Source: Rhodospirillaceae bacterium
GTDB taxonomy: Bacteria > Pseudomonadota > Alphaproteobacteria > UBA8366 > GCA-2717185
Length of the DNA: 33,549 nt
NCBI GenBank assembly: GCA_002717185.1
Contig: PBDC01000040.1
Span: 36,817 to 70,365, forward strand
Reading direction: 5' to 3'
Part shown: piece after piece, positions 24,688 to 33,254 of the stretch
How positions within the stretch are numbered: position 1 is the first letter of the stretch
How the letters are laid out: each line of letters begins with the position of its first letter
Notes under the pieces: model-generated
Databases searched by the model: none
What the model was told of the DNA's origin: nothing
Seen by the model: the letters and a program-made list of their open reading frames with translations, nothing else
Made by a program: the position numbers and the translations under genes

Positions 24688-26172
24688 TCAGGCGTTACCA
24701 ACGGCGTATCGCGCCGCACTGTGCCCCGCCAACTTTCCAAAGACGGAACCGGCCATTAGACCGCTGCCACCCGGATAGTTGCCGTAGAACAGACCGCCTA
24801 CCAACTCACCCGCGGCGAACAGGCCCGGGATGCTACGCTCGCTAACATCCTGCACAGCGCCGTCGTCGTTAATGCGCAGGCCACCGAAGGTAAAAGTGAT
24901 ACCGGTGGTCGTGATGAAACCAGCGTATGGTGGATTGTCAATCGGCAGCGCCCAATTGGTTTTCGGCGGCGTAATGCCGTTGGTGTGCACTCCATCCAGG
25001 ATTGCCGGATTGTAATCGCCCGGCTGACACGCCGCGTTGTATTCAGCGACAGTCTTGACCAGTTTCTCTGGATCGATCTCCAACTCTTCGGCTAGACCCT
25101 CAATCGTATTGGACTCAACCTTGGTCACCTGGTGGATACGATATTCATCGCGAAGCATTTCAATTGTCTTCTGGTCGAAAATTTGCACGCAGGTTCGATG
25201 TGGCTGCGCCATGATCTCGCGACCGAACCGCACGTAAGTCAGGTTGCGCAGGTCTTCACCCTCATCGACGAAGCGCTCGCCGTTGAGGTTAACCATGATA
25301 CCGAGCGGGTAAGAGTGCTTCTGGAAATTATCAAGAACAACGCGATCGCCGTAAGGTGGTGCGCTAATATCCCAGCCGACCGAGTGGCAACCAGACCAGT
25401 TACCGAAGGCCTGGGCACCAATATCGAGCGCCATCTGTATGCCCTCGCCTTTGTTGTGCCTCGTGCCACGCACCCGACAGAGATCCCAGCCCGGACCAAG
25501 ATACCGTACGCGCATCTCTGGATTTGCTTCGAACCCTCCGCAAGCCAGCACAACAGAACGCGCCTTAATATCCTCATACCCATTAGGGCCACGCACCTGG
25601 ACGCCGGTGACGTTGCATTGCTGGTCCTGCAACAACTTGGTCGCGCCGGTCTCATACCGGATCTCGATGCCAAGCTGATTGAGCCGAGCGATCTCAAACT
25701 CAACGAGCCCTTGCCCACCACCAACAGCCTCGATGTTAACGCCTCCGTAGAAGACATGCTTGCCATCTACGACATAAGACTGTCGGCCGAACATCGGGAT
25801 GAAGCGCACCCCGTGACCGCGCAGCCATCCCATGGTCGACCGGGAATCGTTAATCAGCCGCCAGGCCATCGTCTCATCACATTGATGGTGCGTGACTTTC
25901 ATCAGTTGATCGTAAAAATACTGCTTGTCGTGGTTCGGGAGAACAATCTGCTCGCGCTCCGCCTCTGACAGATCAACCAGGATGTCTTCGCAGACATCTT
26001 CTAGCCCCTCATGAGCAAAGCGGAACCCACCCGCTGTAAAATAAGAGTTACCGCCCTTTTCTTCCTCGGACGCTTTTTCTAGCACCAAGACCTTAGCACC
26101 ACCTTCATAGGCAGCCAGCGCTGAACAAAGTGCGGCGTTTCCCGCACCGACGATCACGACATCATAATCCAT
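24688..26172 (-). CDS. FAD-binding dehydrogenase, TcuA (tricarballylate)/fumarate reductase flavoprotein-like
   Basis: A 494-residue flavoprotein of the fumarate reductase/succinate dehydrogenase superfamily, most like TcuA-type tricarballylate dehydrogenases. The FAD Rossmann motif is VIVGAGNAALCSALAAYEGG at about 5-24, then LEKASEEEKGGNSYFTAGG, where the family usually has GGN. Typical later blocks are LACGGFEANPEMRVRYLGPG, FVDEGEDLRN, TFGGLRINDDG and the C-terminal GLFAAGELVGGLFYGNYPGG. It would oxidise or reduce a carbon-carbon bond next to a carboxylate in a small acid or steroid-like substrate. It carries no signal peptide or haem domain. It starts the operon with the nitronate monooxygenase. 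Its promoter must lie in the 314-base AT-rich gap upstream. Confidence 0.88.
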   Translation of the reverse strand: MDYDVVIVGAGNAALCSALAAYEGGAKVLVLEKASEEEKGGNSYFTAGGFRFAHEGLEDVCEDILVDLSEAEREQIVLPNHDKQYFYDQLMKVTHHQCDETMAWRLINDSRSTMGWLRGHGVRFIPMFGRQSYVVDGKHVFYGGVNIEAVGGGQGLVEFEIARLNQLGIEIRYETGATKLLQDQQCNVTGVQVRGPNGYEDIKARSVVLACGGFEANPEMRVRYLGPGWDLCRVRGTRHNKGEGIQMALDIGAQAFGNWSGCHSVGWDISAPPYGDRVVLDNFQKHSYPLGIMVNLNGERFVDEGEDLRNLTYVRFGREIMAQPHRTCVQIFDQKTIEMLRDEYRIHQVTKVESNTIEGLAEELEIDPEKLVKTVAEYNAACQPGDYNPAILDGVHTNGITPPKTNWALPIDNPPYAGFITTTGITFTFGGLRINDDGAVQDVSERSIPGLFAAGELVGGLFYGNYPGGSGLMAGSVFGKLAGHSAARYAVGNA

Positions 26173-26486
26173 GGTTAACCTCGTAATTCACTTACTGCTT
26201 CCAGCCTAGCGCCGTCAGCGAACCCTCTTTCGTAAGCGAGAATAACGCCGCGTAAAGGGCGGTGCAAAAGACGAAAAGCCACGCTAAAGCCGCACCCCAA
26301 ATTTTGACACAAAAACCTATAACTAGATCAAAAAAATGCTGTCATGGCGGGCGATTGTTTCGATGCTTGTTTAAAGGGTCTATCAAATTTCCAAGATAGT
26401 TATATCACCGCACTTATTAGAAATATAACCACTATAATTTAGTTTTCTTTTTATTTTACAATAATTTATAATGTTTTGCTAGAAAA
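26173..26486. other. 314-base gap with an AT-rich stretch
   Basis: Bases 26401-26490 contain 18 G or C in 90 by direct count, well below the neighbours. It separates two minus-strand genes, so it should hold the terminator of the luciferase-like gene and the promoter of the FAD gene. No GC-rich terminator hairpin or clear promoter was found. Confidence 0.4.
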
Positions 26487-27419
26487 TTAGTTTAGCGATT
26501 CTCGAGCTTTAGCCAGAACTCCGATATGTGATTCGTGGTCTCCAACAACGCGCACCATCAAATGGCTCGCCCCAGCATTAACGTAACCCTTGAGCCACGG
26601 CAGGAATTCGGCTTCGGGGCCGGCAAAGCAAGCCTGCCGCCGCCGCAGCACTTCTGCCGGTTGACCATAATAGTTTTCGAGATATTTATTGATCATGCCA
26701 TTAGCCTTATCCGCGTCATCGTCGATTGACGCCGTCAGATAAACAGCTCCGGTCACTTTACCACCTCGGCCCGCTGCTTCCGCTGCGTCACACACAGTCG
26801 CCCATTGTTTGCCCCAGCCCGCTGCGTCCGGTCCTGTGGGGAACCAGCCGTCGAATTGTTTCCCCGCACGCGTCAAACTTGCCTCGGCGGATCCGCCGCC
26901 CCAAATCGGCGGGCCACCCGGACGATGCGGTGTCGGTCCCAAGACGCTATTTTCAACTTTCCAGCGTCCGTCCCAATCCACAGGATCTCCAGTCCAAAAG
27001 GCCTTGCAAAGGCGCAGGCCTTCCATCATCCGGCCGACGCGCTTCTCGAACGGCACACCGGCCGCCTCAAATTCGGCACGGATGTTGGGGACGTCAGTAG
27101 CGATGCCCACGCCCATAATGAAGCGGCCTTCGCTGACCTGATCCAAGGTCGCGACCAGATGCGCCAATATAACCGGATTGCGCAAGGCCGGCAGCAGAAC
27201 CGCCGTTCCTAGTTCAACCCGCGGCACCCGTCCGGCTACACCCGCTAACAAGGTCAAGGGCTCGTGCCGAGGCCTCGCGAGCAGGGAGTCTCCGACCCAA
27301 ACTGAATCGAGGCCTGCTCCTTCTGCCCGTTCTGCTAGCGTCAGCAACGGCGCCGCGTCAGGCTTTCCCTGCATAATCTGTTCGCGAGTAGGCAGCAGAT
27401 AACCCACCTTGACTGGCAT
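26487..27419 (-). CDS. Luciferase-like (LLM class) flavin-dependent oxidoreductase
   Basis: A 310-residue luciferase-superfamily monooxygenase-like protein. It opens MPVKVGYLLPTREQIMQGKP, followed by GLDSVWVGDSLLARPRHEPL (typical flavin-side segment), VELGTAVLLPALRNPVILAH and GRFIMGVGIATD. The central PHRPGGPPIWGGGSAEASL is the family's phosphate-proximal block. The cofactor may be FMN or F420. The frame extends to 27485, but 22 residues upstream of the ATG at 27419 have no family features, and AAGGA lies about ten bases before that ATG. The start lies 34 bases after the VOC-protein stop, so the two form an operon. It is distinct from the gene at 20313, with low visible identity. Confidence 0.9.
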   Translation of the reverse strand: MPVKVGYLLPTREQIMQGKPDAAPLLTLAERAEGAGLDSVWVGDSLLARPRHEPLTLLAGVAGRVPRVELGTAVLLPALRNPVILAHLVATLDQVSEGRFIMGVGIATDVPNIRAEFEAAGVPFEKRVGRMMEGLRLCKAFWTGDPVDWDGRWKVENSVLGPTPHRPGGPPIWGGGSAEASLTRAGKQFDGWFPTGPDAAGWGKQWATVCDAAEAAGRGGKVTGAVYLTASIDDDADKANGMINKYLENYYGQPAEVLRRRQACFAGPEAEFLPWLKGYVNAGASHLMVRVVGDHESHIGVLAKARESLN

Positions 27420-27453
27420 AGCACAGCATCCTTCTAAATAGTGTTGATTTCGA

Positions 27454-27852
27454 TCAGACCTTGGCGCCCCACGCGCGTTCTGCATAATCCTTGGTCACGA
27501 TGTCGAACACCACACCGTTCGGATCGCGGAATTTGATCTCGGTCGCGCCCTCCAACGTGTCCGGCAGACGCATATGATACTTCCCACCATTTTCCTCGAT
27601 CGCTTCGCTGGACGTCTCGATGTCGTCGACGACGAAGCCCATATGATGCAAGCCGTGAAAATCCTTGCCGCGCTCGTCTCCGGCCTGCTCGTCGGTCTTG
27701 AATTTCAAAATTGCGAGGCTGATCGTGCCGTCGGACAGCATTATCACTATGCCCGACTCGAACACGCGCTCCATGCCGAACGTCTTCTCATAGAATGTCG
27801 CCGTTTCCTCCATATCAGGAACGGTGACAGCGATATGTCTGAGTTTTGCCAT
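27454..27852 (-). CDS. VOC-family (glyoxalase/dioxygenase-fold) protein
   Basis: A 132-residue vicinal-oxygen-chelate protein with two beta-alpha-beta-beta-beta halves. The first begins with MAKLRHIAVTVPDMEETATF, where the histidine is the usual metal ligand. The second begins GLHHMGFVVDDIE with another ligand. The final strand ends NGVVFDIVTK, where the usual glutamate ligand position has aspartate. Relatives include lactoylglutathione lyase and methylmalonyl-CoA epimerase; the specific reaction is unknown. The frame extends four codons to 27864, but the ATG at 27852 has GGAGG five bases upstream and was chosen. It precedes the luciferase-like oxidoreductase in a two-gene operon. A LysR-like relic lies upstream of it. 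Confidence 0.88.
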   Translation of the reverse strand: MAKLRHIAVTVPDMEETATFYEKTFGMERVFESGIVIMLSDGTISLAILKFKTDEQAGDERGKDFHGLHHMGFVVDDIETSSEAIEENGGKYHMRLPDTLEGATEIKFRDPNGVVFDIVTKDYAERAWGAKV

Positions 27853-27988
27853 GGCTTCCTCCATCCAAGGTGTTACGAATCGTGGTCACGCAGTGCGATG
27901 CAAGTCAAGGTTAGCAGCGGCAAAGCAAAATTTCTGGGACTTCCACCTTCAGGTCACGCGATCGAATGATCGCCTCTTGCTCAATTTT

Positions 27989-28276
27989 TTATGAACGGCC
28001 GAAAGAGGCCTTGATCACATCAGCCACCACCTTCATCCGTTTTAATTTTGTCAATCCACACGCATAGCGGTGAGCGTCCTGACTGTTAGCCGCCGGCAAG
28101 TTGTAGAGATCAAGTTTTTCGGGGTCATCATCCAGCACCACTGTATGCTCGCGATCAAACGCAGTGCGAGGTTGAAGTATCGATATCTTGAGCCCTTCCA
28201 GACCGTATGTGTAAGCCTGCTATTTGCCGGATGCAGTCACACAGAGAGCTTCCGGCAGCAAGGTTACGACAACGCA
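27989..28276 (-). pseudogene. Decayed LysR-type regulator, C-terminal fragment
   Basis: One minus-strand frame reads LPEALCVTASGK, a TAG at 28220-28222, then QAYTYGLEGLKISILQP, LDDDPEKLDLYNLP and KRMKVVADVIKASFGRS, ending at TAA (27989-27991). The order resembles the last third of a LysR effector domain, with the GLxGLxIxxLP and final RVxxVADxI blocks. No N-terminal helix-turn-helix is present, there is an internal stop, and no start or ribosome site is visible, so it is a remnant. The family call is tentative. It lies in the 429-base gap between the VOC and crotonase genes; nothing else was found there. Confidence 0.4.
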
Positions 28277-28281
28277 CTAAA

Positions 28282-29070
28282 TCAATTTAAACTGGGCCAG
28301 ACAGGCCTGCGCTTTTCGTTGAAGGCCGCAACGCCTTCTTTGTGATCAGAGGTCGCGAAAAGCTGTGCCAACTCGTTCTGTCCGTGCGCGAAAGACGCAT
28401 CCAAATCCATGTCCCACATATGCCGTAAGAGGTTTTTACCGCGCCGGACCGCAGTAGGAGATTTATCGATAATTCGATCCACGAGCCAGTCCACCTTCAC
28501 ATCGAGGTCGGCCGACGGTACCACGTAGTTCACGAGCCCGACTTCCTTCGCAAAGACCGCGTCAAAGAACTCACCGCTCAGTGCCATCTCCATGATCACC
28601 CTGCGCGGAATTAAATGACGCAATGAAGCAACGATTACACCAGGGAATAGGCCGATACGCACCTCTGGCAACGCAAACCGAGCATGATCGGCTGCTACGG
28701 CAAGGTCACACATCGCCAGCGTACCCATTCCGCCTGCCATCGCATCGCCATTGACCCGCGCGATAAAGGGTTTACTGAATGCCGCCGCAGCACGGAAATA
28801 GGAGACCGCCGGGTGCACTAGTTCCAACTCGTCCAGTTCGAGTGGCGTGTATTCGGTATCCGGCTTTAAATCGGCGCCGGTCGAGAACGCCCTGTCACCA
28901 ATCCCCGTTAACACAACGGCAAGAACCGACCGGTCTTCCTCAGCCTCGCTGAGCGCATTTTCCATGCGATGGAACAGATCCTTGGTATAGGCATTTCTCC
29001 GCTCCGGCCGGTTCACAATTATCCAAAGGACCATGCCACGCCGCTGCAGGATCAGTTCATTGTTTGCCAT
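28282..29070 (-). CDS. Enoyl-CoA hydratase/isomerase-family (crotonase-fold) protein
   Basis: A 262-residue crotonase-fold enzyme acting on an acyl-CoA. The CoA-binding opening is followed by VVLTGIGDRAFSTGADLKPD (first oxyanion block, about residues 53-72) and GDAMAGGMGTLAMCD (second block). LPEVRIGLFPG carries the glutamate equivalent to Glu164 of rat hydratase. The other hydratase glutamate (Glu144) is replaced by glycine in the second block. A classical two-glutamate hydratase is therefore unlikely, and an isomerase, hydrolase or lyase role is more probable. Length is normal. A GGAGACC precedes the ATG. It diverges from the CoA-transferase gene across about 100 bases, so the two may be co-regulated. 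Confidence 0.9.
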   Translation of the reverse strand: MANNELILQRRGMVLWIIVNRPERRNAYTKDLFHRMENALSEAEEDRSVLAVVLTGIGDRAFSTGADLKPDTEYTPLELDELELVHPAVSYFRAAAAFSKPFIARVNGDAMAGGMGTLAMCDLAVAADHARFALPEVRIGLFPGVIVASLRHLIPRRVIMEMALSGEFFDAVFAKEVGLVNYVVPSADLDVKVDWLVDRIIDKSPTAVRRGKNLLRHMWDMDLDASFAHGQNELAQLFATSDHKEGVAAFNEKRRPVWPSLN

Positions 29071-29173
29071 CGTCTGGTCTCCTTGTGACTTACGCCGCTC
29101 GGGCTGTGCAAAGGGCTACGATTTTGTATTGTCGGGCCGCCCCACCATTGCAATACCATTTTCAGGATCATCG

Positions 29174-30391
29174 ATGACACAAAGCCAAACCCACGTCCTC
29201 TCCGGCGTTCGAATTCTCGATTTCAGCCGCCTGTTACCTGGCCCCTGGGCGACGCAAATGCTCGCTGATCTAGGCGCCGACGTCATCAAGGTCGAGCAAC
29301 CGGTCGTTGGCGATTACAGCCGCCACAACCCACCGAACTATAAGGACAGCGGCGTCTATTATAACAGCGTCAACTCCAACAAGCGCAGTATCACGATCGA
29401 CCTCGCCAACCCCGAAGGACAGGCAGTCGCGCACAAGTTGATGGGGTCGGCAGACGTTATCGTCGAGTCCTTCCGAACCGGCGTCGCGAAGAAGCTCGAC
29501 GTGCATTACGAGAAAGCCCGCACGATAAACAAGGGCATCGTCTATTGTGCTATTACCGGCTACGGACAGGATGGACCGCTGTCGCGGGTGCCGGGGCACG
29601 ACCTGGTTATCCAGTCGATGACCGGTTTGATGGGTATGTCTGTTGACCGCGAGCCGCTACCCCCTGTCCCCGGTTTCCAGGCAGCGGACTATGCGGGCGG
29701 CGCGGTGGCACCGACGGCGATCTTGGCGGGACTGATGCGCAAGCAGCAAACCGGCGAAGGCTGCTTCATCGACCTATCGATGTTCGATAGCCTGTTCTAT
29801 ATGTGTAACATCGTCCTTACGAGTGGCATGTCGCGGTTGTCCGGCCACAGCGGTGAGCCGGCAATGCAGCCCTGGGGCGGCAATCCGCGCTACGCCACTT
29901 ACTTATGCGGAGACGGCAAACCAGTCGCTGTATCGCTTCTAGAAGCGGTGCAGTGGCAGCAGTTCTGTAACTTCATCGAACGACCAGACCTCATTGATGA
30001 GAACGAGGGACCGGAGGACCGACACACAACACATGGCGACAAGGCGCCAATCTATAAGGAAGCAATTGAAAGCTATTGCAAAGCACACAGCCGGGACAAT
30101 CTGCTGGTAAAGATGGAGGCTGAGCAGATCCCGATTTGCGCAGTATTCACGCCTGACGAAGCGTTAGCGGATGAAAACGTCAAACAACGTGGCCTGGTCG
30201 AATATATCGACCATCCGGTGGACGGGCGCATCCCACATCTGACCAATCCGCTCGACCGCACTGGGTTGACAATCGACCGCCGGACTCCGGCCCCAAGACT
30301 CGGACAGAACAATGACGATATACTAACGGAGCTCGGCTATTCGGCGTCGGAGCGACAGGAATTTCTGGCGAAGGGAGTAGTACCCTCATGA
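29174..30391 (+). CDS. Class III CoA-transferase (CaiB/BaiF family)
   Basis: A 405-residue CaiB/BaiF CoA-transferase, which moves CoA from a donor such as succinyl-CoA to an organic acid. Family blocks are GVRILDFSRLLPGPWATQML (11-30), LADLGADVIKVEQP (30-43), SNKRSITIDL (68-77) and GYGQDGP (129-135). The catalytic aspartate is Asp172 in GFQAADYAGG. The frame extends to 29033, but the ATG at 29174 has AGGA six bases upstream and gives the normal start; the 47 extra residues have no family features. The following MmgE/PrpD gene overlaps its end by ATGA, so the two are co-translated. It diverges from the crotonase gene. Confidence 0.94.
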   Translation: MTQSQTHVLSGVRILDFSRLLPGPWATQMLADLGADVIKVEQPVVGDYSRHNPPNYKDSGVYYNSVNSNKRSITIDLANPEGQAVAHKLMGSADVIVESFRTGVAKKLDVHYEKARTINKGIVYCAITGYGQDGPLSRVPGHDLVIQSMTGLMGMSVDREPLPPVPGFQAADYAGGAVAPTAILAGLMRKQQTGEGCFIDLSMFDSLFYMCNIVLTSGMSRLSGHSGEPAMQPWGGNPRYATYLCGDGKPVAVSLLEAVQWQQFCNFIERPDLIDENEGPEDRHTTHGDKAPIYKEAIESYCKAHSRDNLLVKMEAEQIPICAVFTPDEALADENVKQRGLVEYIDHPVDGRIPHLTNPLDRTGLTIDRRTPAPRLGQNNDDILTELGYSASERQEFLAKGVVPS

Positions 30392-31725
30392 CGACGACAG
30401 CGACACCAAATTCGGACGCAGCGGCCCAATTCATTGGCACCGCCCCGGGCCGGAATTACCAGGCAAACGTGATCGAGGCCGCACGCATGGCGCTGGTCGA
30501 CGCGATCGGAGTGGCGCTGGGCGCACATGGCGAAGGCGCTGGCCACTCCGTGCGCAAGGTCGCCGCCAATTGGGGTGCCGGTGGTGAGGCGCAAATCCTA
30601 CTCGGCGGACGCTTGGCCCCCGCGGTAGCAGCGCTGGTCAACGCGACCTTGGGGCACTGTCTCGACTATGATGACACCCATGTCGGCGCGGTCGCCCATC
30701 TCGGCAACCCCACGTGGGCCACCGCTATTGCAGTCGGCCAACAGGTTGGCGCAACTGACCGCGAGGTGCTCGGCGCCTTCATCACCGGCTTCGAGGTCGG
30801 TGCAAAACTCGGCTTTGGCATGGGCCATGCGCTCAACGAACGCGGCTTCCATTCCACCGGCCTGTTTGGCTGCTTCGCCTCGGCGACCGCAACGGCGGTG
30901 TTGCTCGGCCTCGACGAGACCGGCATCCGCAACTCACTGGGTGCTGCGGCTACTCAGGGCGCCGGCCTGACAGGCTCCTTCGGAACCATGGCTAAGCCTT
31001 TCCATGCTGGCAAAGCAGCCATGAACGGCGTGCTGGCGGCGGAGCTGGCCAAAGAGGGTTTCGAGGCGGCTCAATCCCTGATCGAACCAGAAGGTGGTTT
31101 CGGGCAGGCTTTCATCCAGGATGGCGCAACAAGGCCCAAGCTACTCGATTTCGATGGCAGCATGGAGATTACGCGCAACACGCTTAAACCCTACGCCTCC
31201 TGCTTGCTGACGCACCCAGTGATCGACGCGGCGCGTGCATTAGCGAAAACAGTGAGTGCGGACGACATCGCTAAGATAGTCGTCGACGTAACTCCAGCCT
31301 GTATCCAGCTCGCCGGCAAACCTCAACCGCAGACCGGTCTGGAAGGCAAGTTCAGCACAGCCTACTGCACGGCACTCGGCCTCACTGGCCACATGGTGAC
31401 AGCGATAGACTTTGCAGAAGACCGCGTTGCTGACCCTGCTTTACGCACCCTGGTCGATAAGATCACTTTGAACCCAATACCGGACATGAAGATGACTGCG
31501 GCCAAGCTAACCTTGCATCTAGACGATGGTTCGGCAATCGAGCATGACACCCCACTCGCTCTTGGAAACCCAGGCAATCCGATGGACTGGGAAGACATGC
31601 GGGGCAAATTCATGCCGCTTGCAGAACCCGTTTTGGGCGACCAAGCCGAAGCGCTTTACGAGCTACTTCGCGGCTTCGGCGACGGCGAACGCATGGACAC
31701 GATACGGGAGATCATTGCACGGTAG
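30388..31725 (+). CDS. MmgE/PrpD family protein
   Basis: A 445-residue MmgE/PrpD protein, a family containing 2-methylcitrate dehydratase, cis-aconitate decarboxylase and iminodisuccinate epimerase. Catalytic-site blocks are present: GHCLDYDDTHVGAVAHLGNP (the conserved DDTH), ERGFHSTGLFG (histidine) and MAKPFHAGKAAMNG (lysine-histidine pair). A long helical N-terminal domain is followed by a smaller C-terminal domain with the family's STAYCTALGL and GNPGNPMDWED blocks. Its ATG overlaps the CoA-transferase stop by four bases. The pairing suggests that the acid or CoA ester made by one enzyme is used by the other, but the substrate is not evident. It is the last gene of the unit. Confidence 0.92.
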   Translation: MTTTATPNSDAAAQFIGTAPGRNYQANVIEAARMALVDAIGVALGAHGEGAGHSVRKVAANWGAGGEAQILLGGRLAPAVAALVNATLGHCLDYDDTHVGAVAHLGNPTWATAIAVGQQVGATDREVLGAFITGFEVGAKLGFGMGHALNERGFHSTGLFGCFASATATAVLLGLDETGIRNSLGAAATQGAGLTGSFGTMAKPFHAGKAAMNGVLAAELAKEGFEAAQSLIEPEGGFGQAFIQDGATRPKLLDFDGSMEITRNTLKPYASCLLTHPVIDAARALAKTVSADDIAKIVVDVTPACIQLAGKPQPQTGLEGKFSTAYCTALGLTGHMVTAIDFAEDRVADPALRTLVDKITLNPIPDMKMTAAKLTLHLDDGSAIEHDTPLALGNPGNPMDWEDMRGKFMPLAEPVLGDQAEALYELLRGFGDGERMDTIREIIAR

Positions 31726-32024
31726 GAGCCTCGACGGACGTAGCCGATGGGTGGCACTCCCCTAGCGGTCGGTCTATGGTAGAGCTAACGTCGGCAAACA
31801 GAGTGTGCACGGACCTTTTTCTTTATGTCCCCATCCGTTTAATCCCCGACGGACCTCCCTATTCAGGAGAACAGCTTCTGCACTAGTTACAGCAAACTAA
31901 CCTGTAGATATTTGCTAGACAGCCATTGGGAAGGGTCGTGGCGAAAATCGCTTTCGCAGCATGGGTTCTATCTCCGTTGCACGCGTCCTCAATATTCGGC
32001 ATGGCACACGCGGAACTAGAAGTG
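31726..32024. other. 299-base gap between convergent genes
   Basis: Both flanking genes end here. No gene, RNA or convincing terminator hairpin is seen. A short minus-strand frame (31915-32142) overlaps the end of the reductase gene and looks like chance. Confidence 0.4.
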
Positions 32025-33191
32025 TCATGAAGTCACTTCGTCCACCCTCTTTCCCCGGTGCCAACGGGATCGGTATCCGCGCAGATATTGCGGAGGATAA
32101 GCGATATCTGCGTCGAGCACTGTAGCCGCATACCAAGGCCAATGTGGGTCGTTCAGCATCGTACGTGCAAGGGCGACGAAGTCTGCCGCGTCATCGGCGA
32201 CAATACGCTCGGCGTGTTCGGGTTCGTAGATCATGCCCATGGCCATAGTCGGCATACCGGTTTCCCGTTTCACTGCTTCGGAAAATCCCACTTGGTGCCC
32301 CTCGCCAATTGGAATTTTCTGTTTGAGCGACAAGCCCCCGCTGGACACCGCTATATAGTCACACCCGCGCGCCTTTAATTCTCGCGCCAGGACGACGCTA
32401 TCCGCCACGTCCCACCCGCCCGACATCCAATCGGTAGCAGAGATCCTTACGCCCATTGGCCGGTCATCCGGCCAAACTGCGCGCATGGCTTCAAACACGG
32501 CCAACGGAAACCGCATACGCCCCGTGATTTCACCGCCGTGCTCGTCATCTCGCAGGTTGCTAAGCGGCGATAAAAACTCCTGCAATAGATAGCCATGTGC
32601 CATGACCAGTTCGATGAGTTCGAAGCCGATCCGCGCGGCCCTTTCCGTCGCAACCACATGGGCGTCGAGGACCCGCGTCAGTCCTGCATCGTCGAGAGGC
32701 TCAGGAATTGGCCAACCGTCAGCGCGTGGCTGCCCGGCACAGCCATACGTCTGCCAAGCACCCTGCTCAGCTGACAGAGGTGCAACACGGCCTTCCCAGG
32801 GTAATAGCGTCGAGCCCTTGCGCCCGGAATGAGCGAGTTGCACGCCGAGTTTCGCCGAGCCATGCTCACGACAAAACCGCACGATCCGGCCTAGAGCCGC
32901 CTCGTTAGCATCAGAGTAGAGACCCAGACAACCCAAAGTGATCCGGCCCGATTTTTCGACGGCTGCCGCCTCCGTAATAACTAACCCAGCGCCCGAGGTC
33001 GCTAGTTTGCCGAGATGCATGAGGTGCCAATCGCTCGCACAGCCGTCTTCCGCGCTGTACTGGTCCATCGGGCCGACAACAATACGGTTGTCCATTGTTA
33101 GACCGCGCAAAGCGATCGACGAAAAGAGAACGGACTGCATGGTTGTAGTCGCCTTGTGAAGAGTGGTCTGCGTTGGTACGTTTATAGACAT
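32025..33191 (-). CDS. NADH:flavin oxidoreductase, old yellow enzyme (YqjM-like) family
   Basis: An FMN-dependent TIM-barrel ene-reductase or dehydrogenase of the YqjM/xenobiotic-reductase type. Blocks seen are NRIVVGPMDQYSAEDGC (flavin site), HLMHLGKLATSGAGLVITEA, VQLAHSGRKGS, the substrate-anion block AHGYLLQEFLSPLSNLRDDE, and AVSSGGLSL. In the first block, aspartate replaces the redox-tuning cysteine typical of YqjM-type enzymes (PMCxYS). The frame extends to 33431 with no family features. The ATG at 33191 has GGGAGG immediately upstream; the ATG at 33140 is also possible and closer to the usual N-terminus. It diverges across 63 bases from an SDR gene. Substrate unknown. Confidence 0.88.
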   Translation of the reverse strand: MSINVPTQTTLHKATTTMQSVLFSSIALRGLTMDNRIVVGPMDQYSAEDGCASDWHLMHLGKLATSGAGLVITEAAAVEKSGRITLGCLGLYSDANEAALGRIVRFCREHGSAKLGVQLAHSGRKGSTLLPWEGRVAPLSAEQGAWQTYGCAGQPRADGWPIPEPLDDAGLTRVLDAHVVATERAARIGFELIELVMAHGYLLQEFLSPLSNLRDDEHGGEITGRMRFPLAVFEAMRAVWPDDRPMGVRISATDWMSGGWDVADSVVLARELKARGCDYIAVSSGGLSLKQKIPIGEGHQVGFSEAVKRETGMPTMAMGMIYEPEHAERIVADDAADFVALARTMLNDPHWPWYAATVLDADIAYPPQYLRGYRSRWHRGKRVDEVTS

Positions 33192-33254
33192 CGACCTCCC
33201 ATGATGTCGATACCGGTAACCTATTGAATAAAAACTGAAAATGAGGCGAGGCTT

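Noticed and set aside
25132..25968. Open frame of 278 codons antisense to the TcuA-like flavoprotein
   Set aside because: Shadow of a conserved gene; product resembles no protein family.
27989..28345. Plus-strand open frame 28070-28345
   Set aside because: No ribosome site or recognisable domain, and the opposite strand has a more protein-like LysR-type relic.
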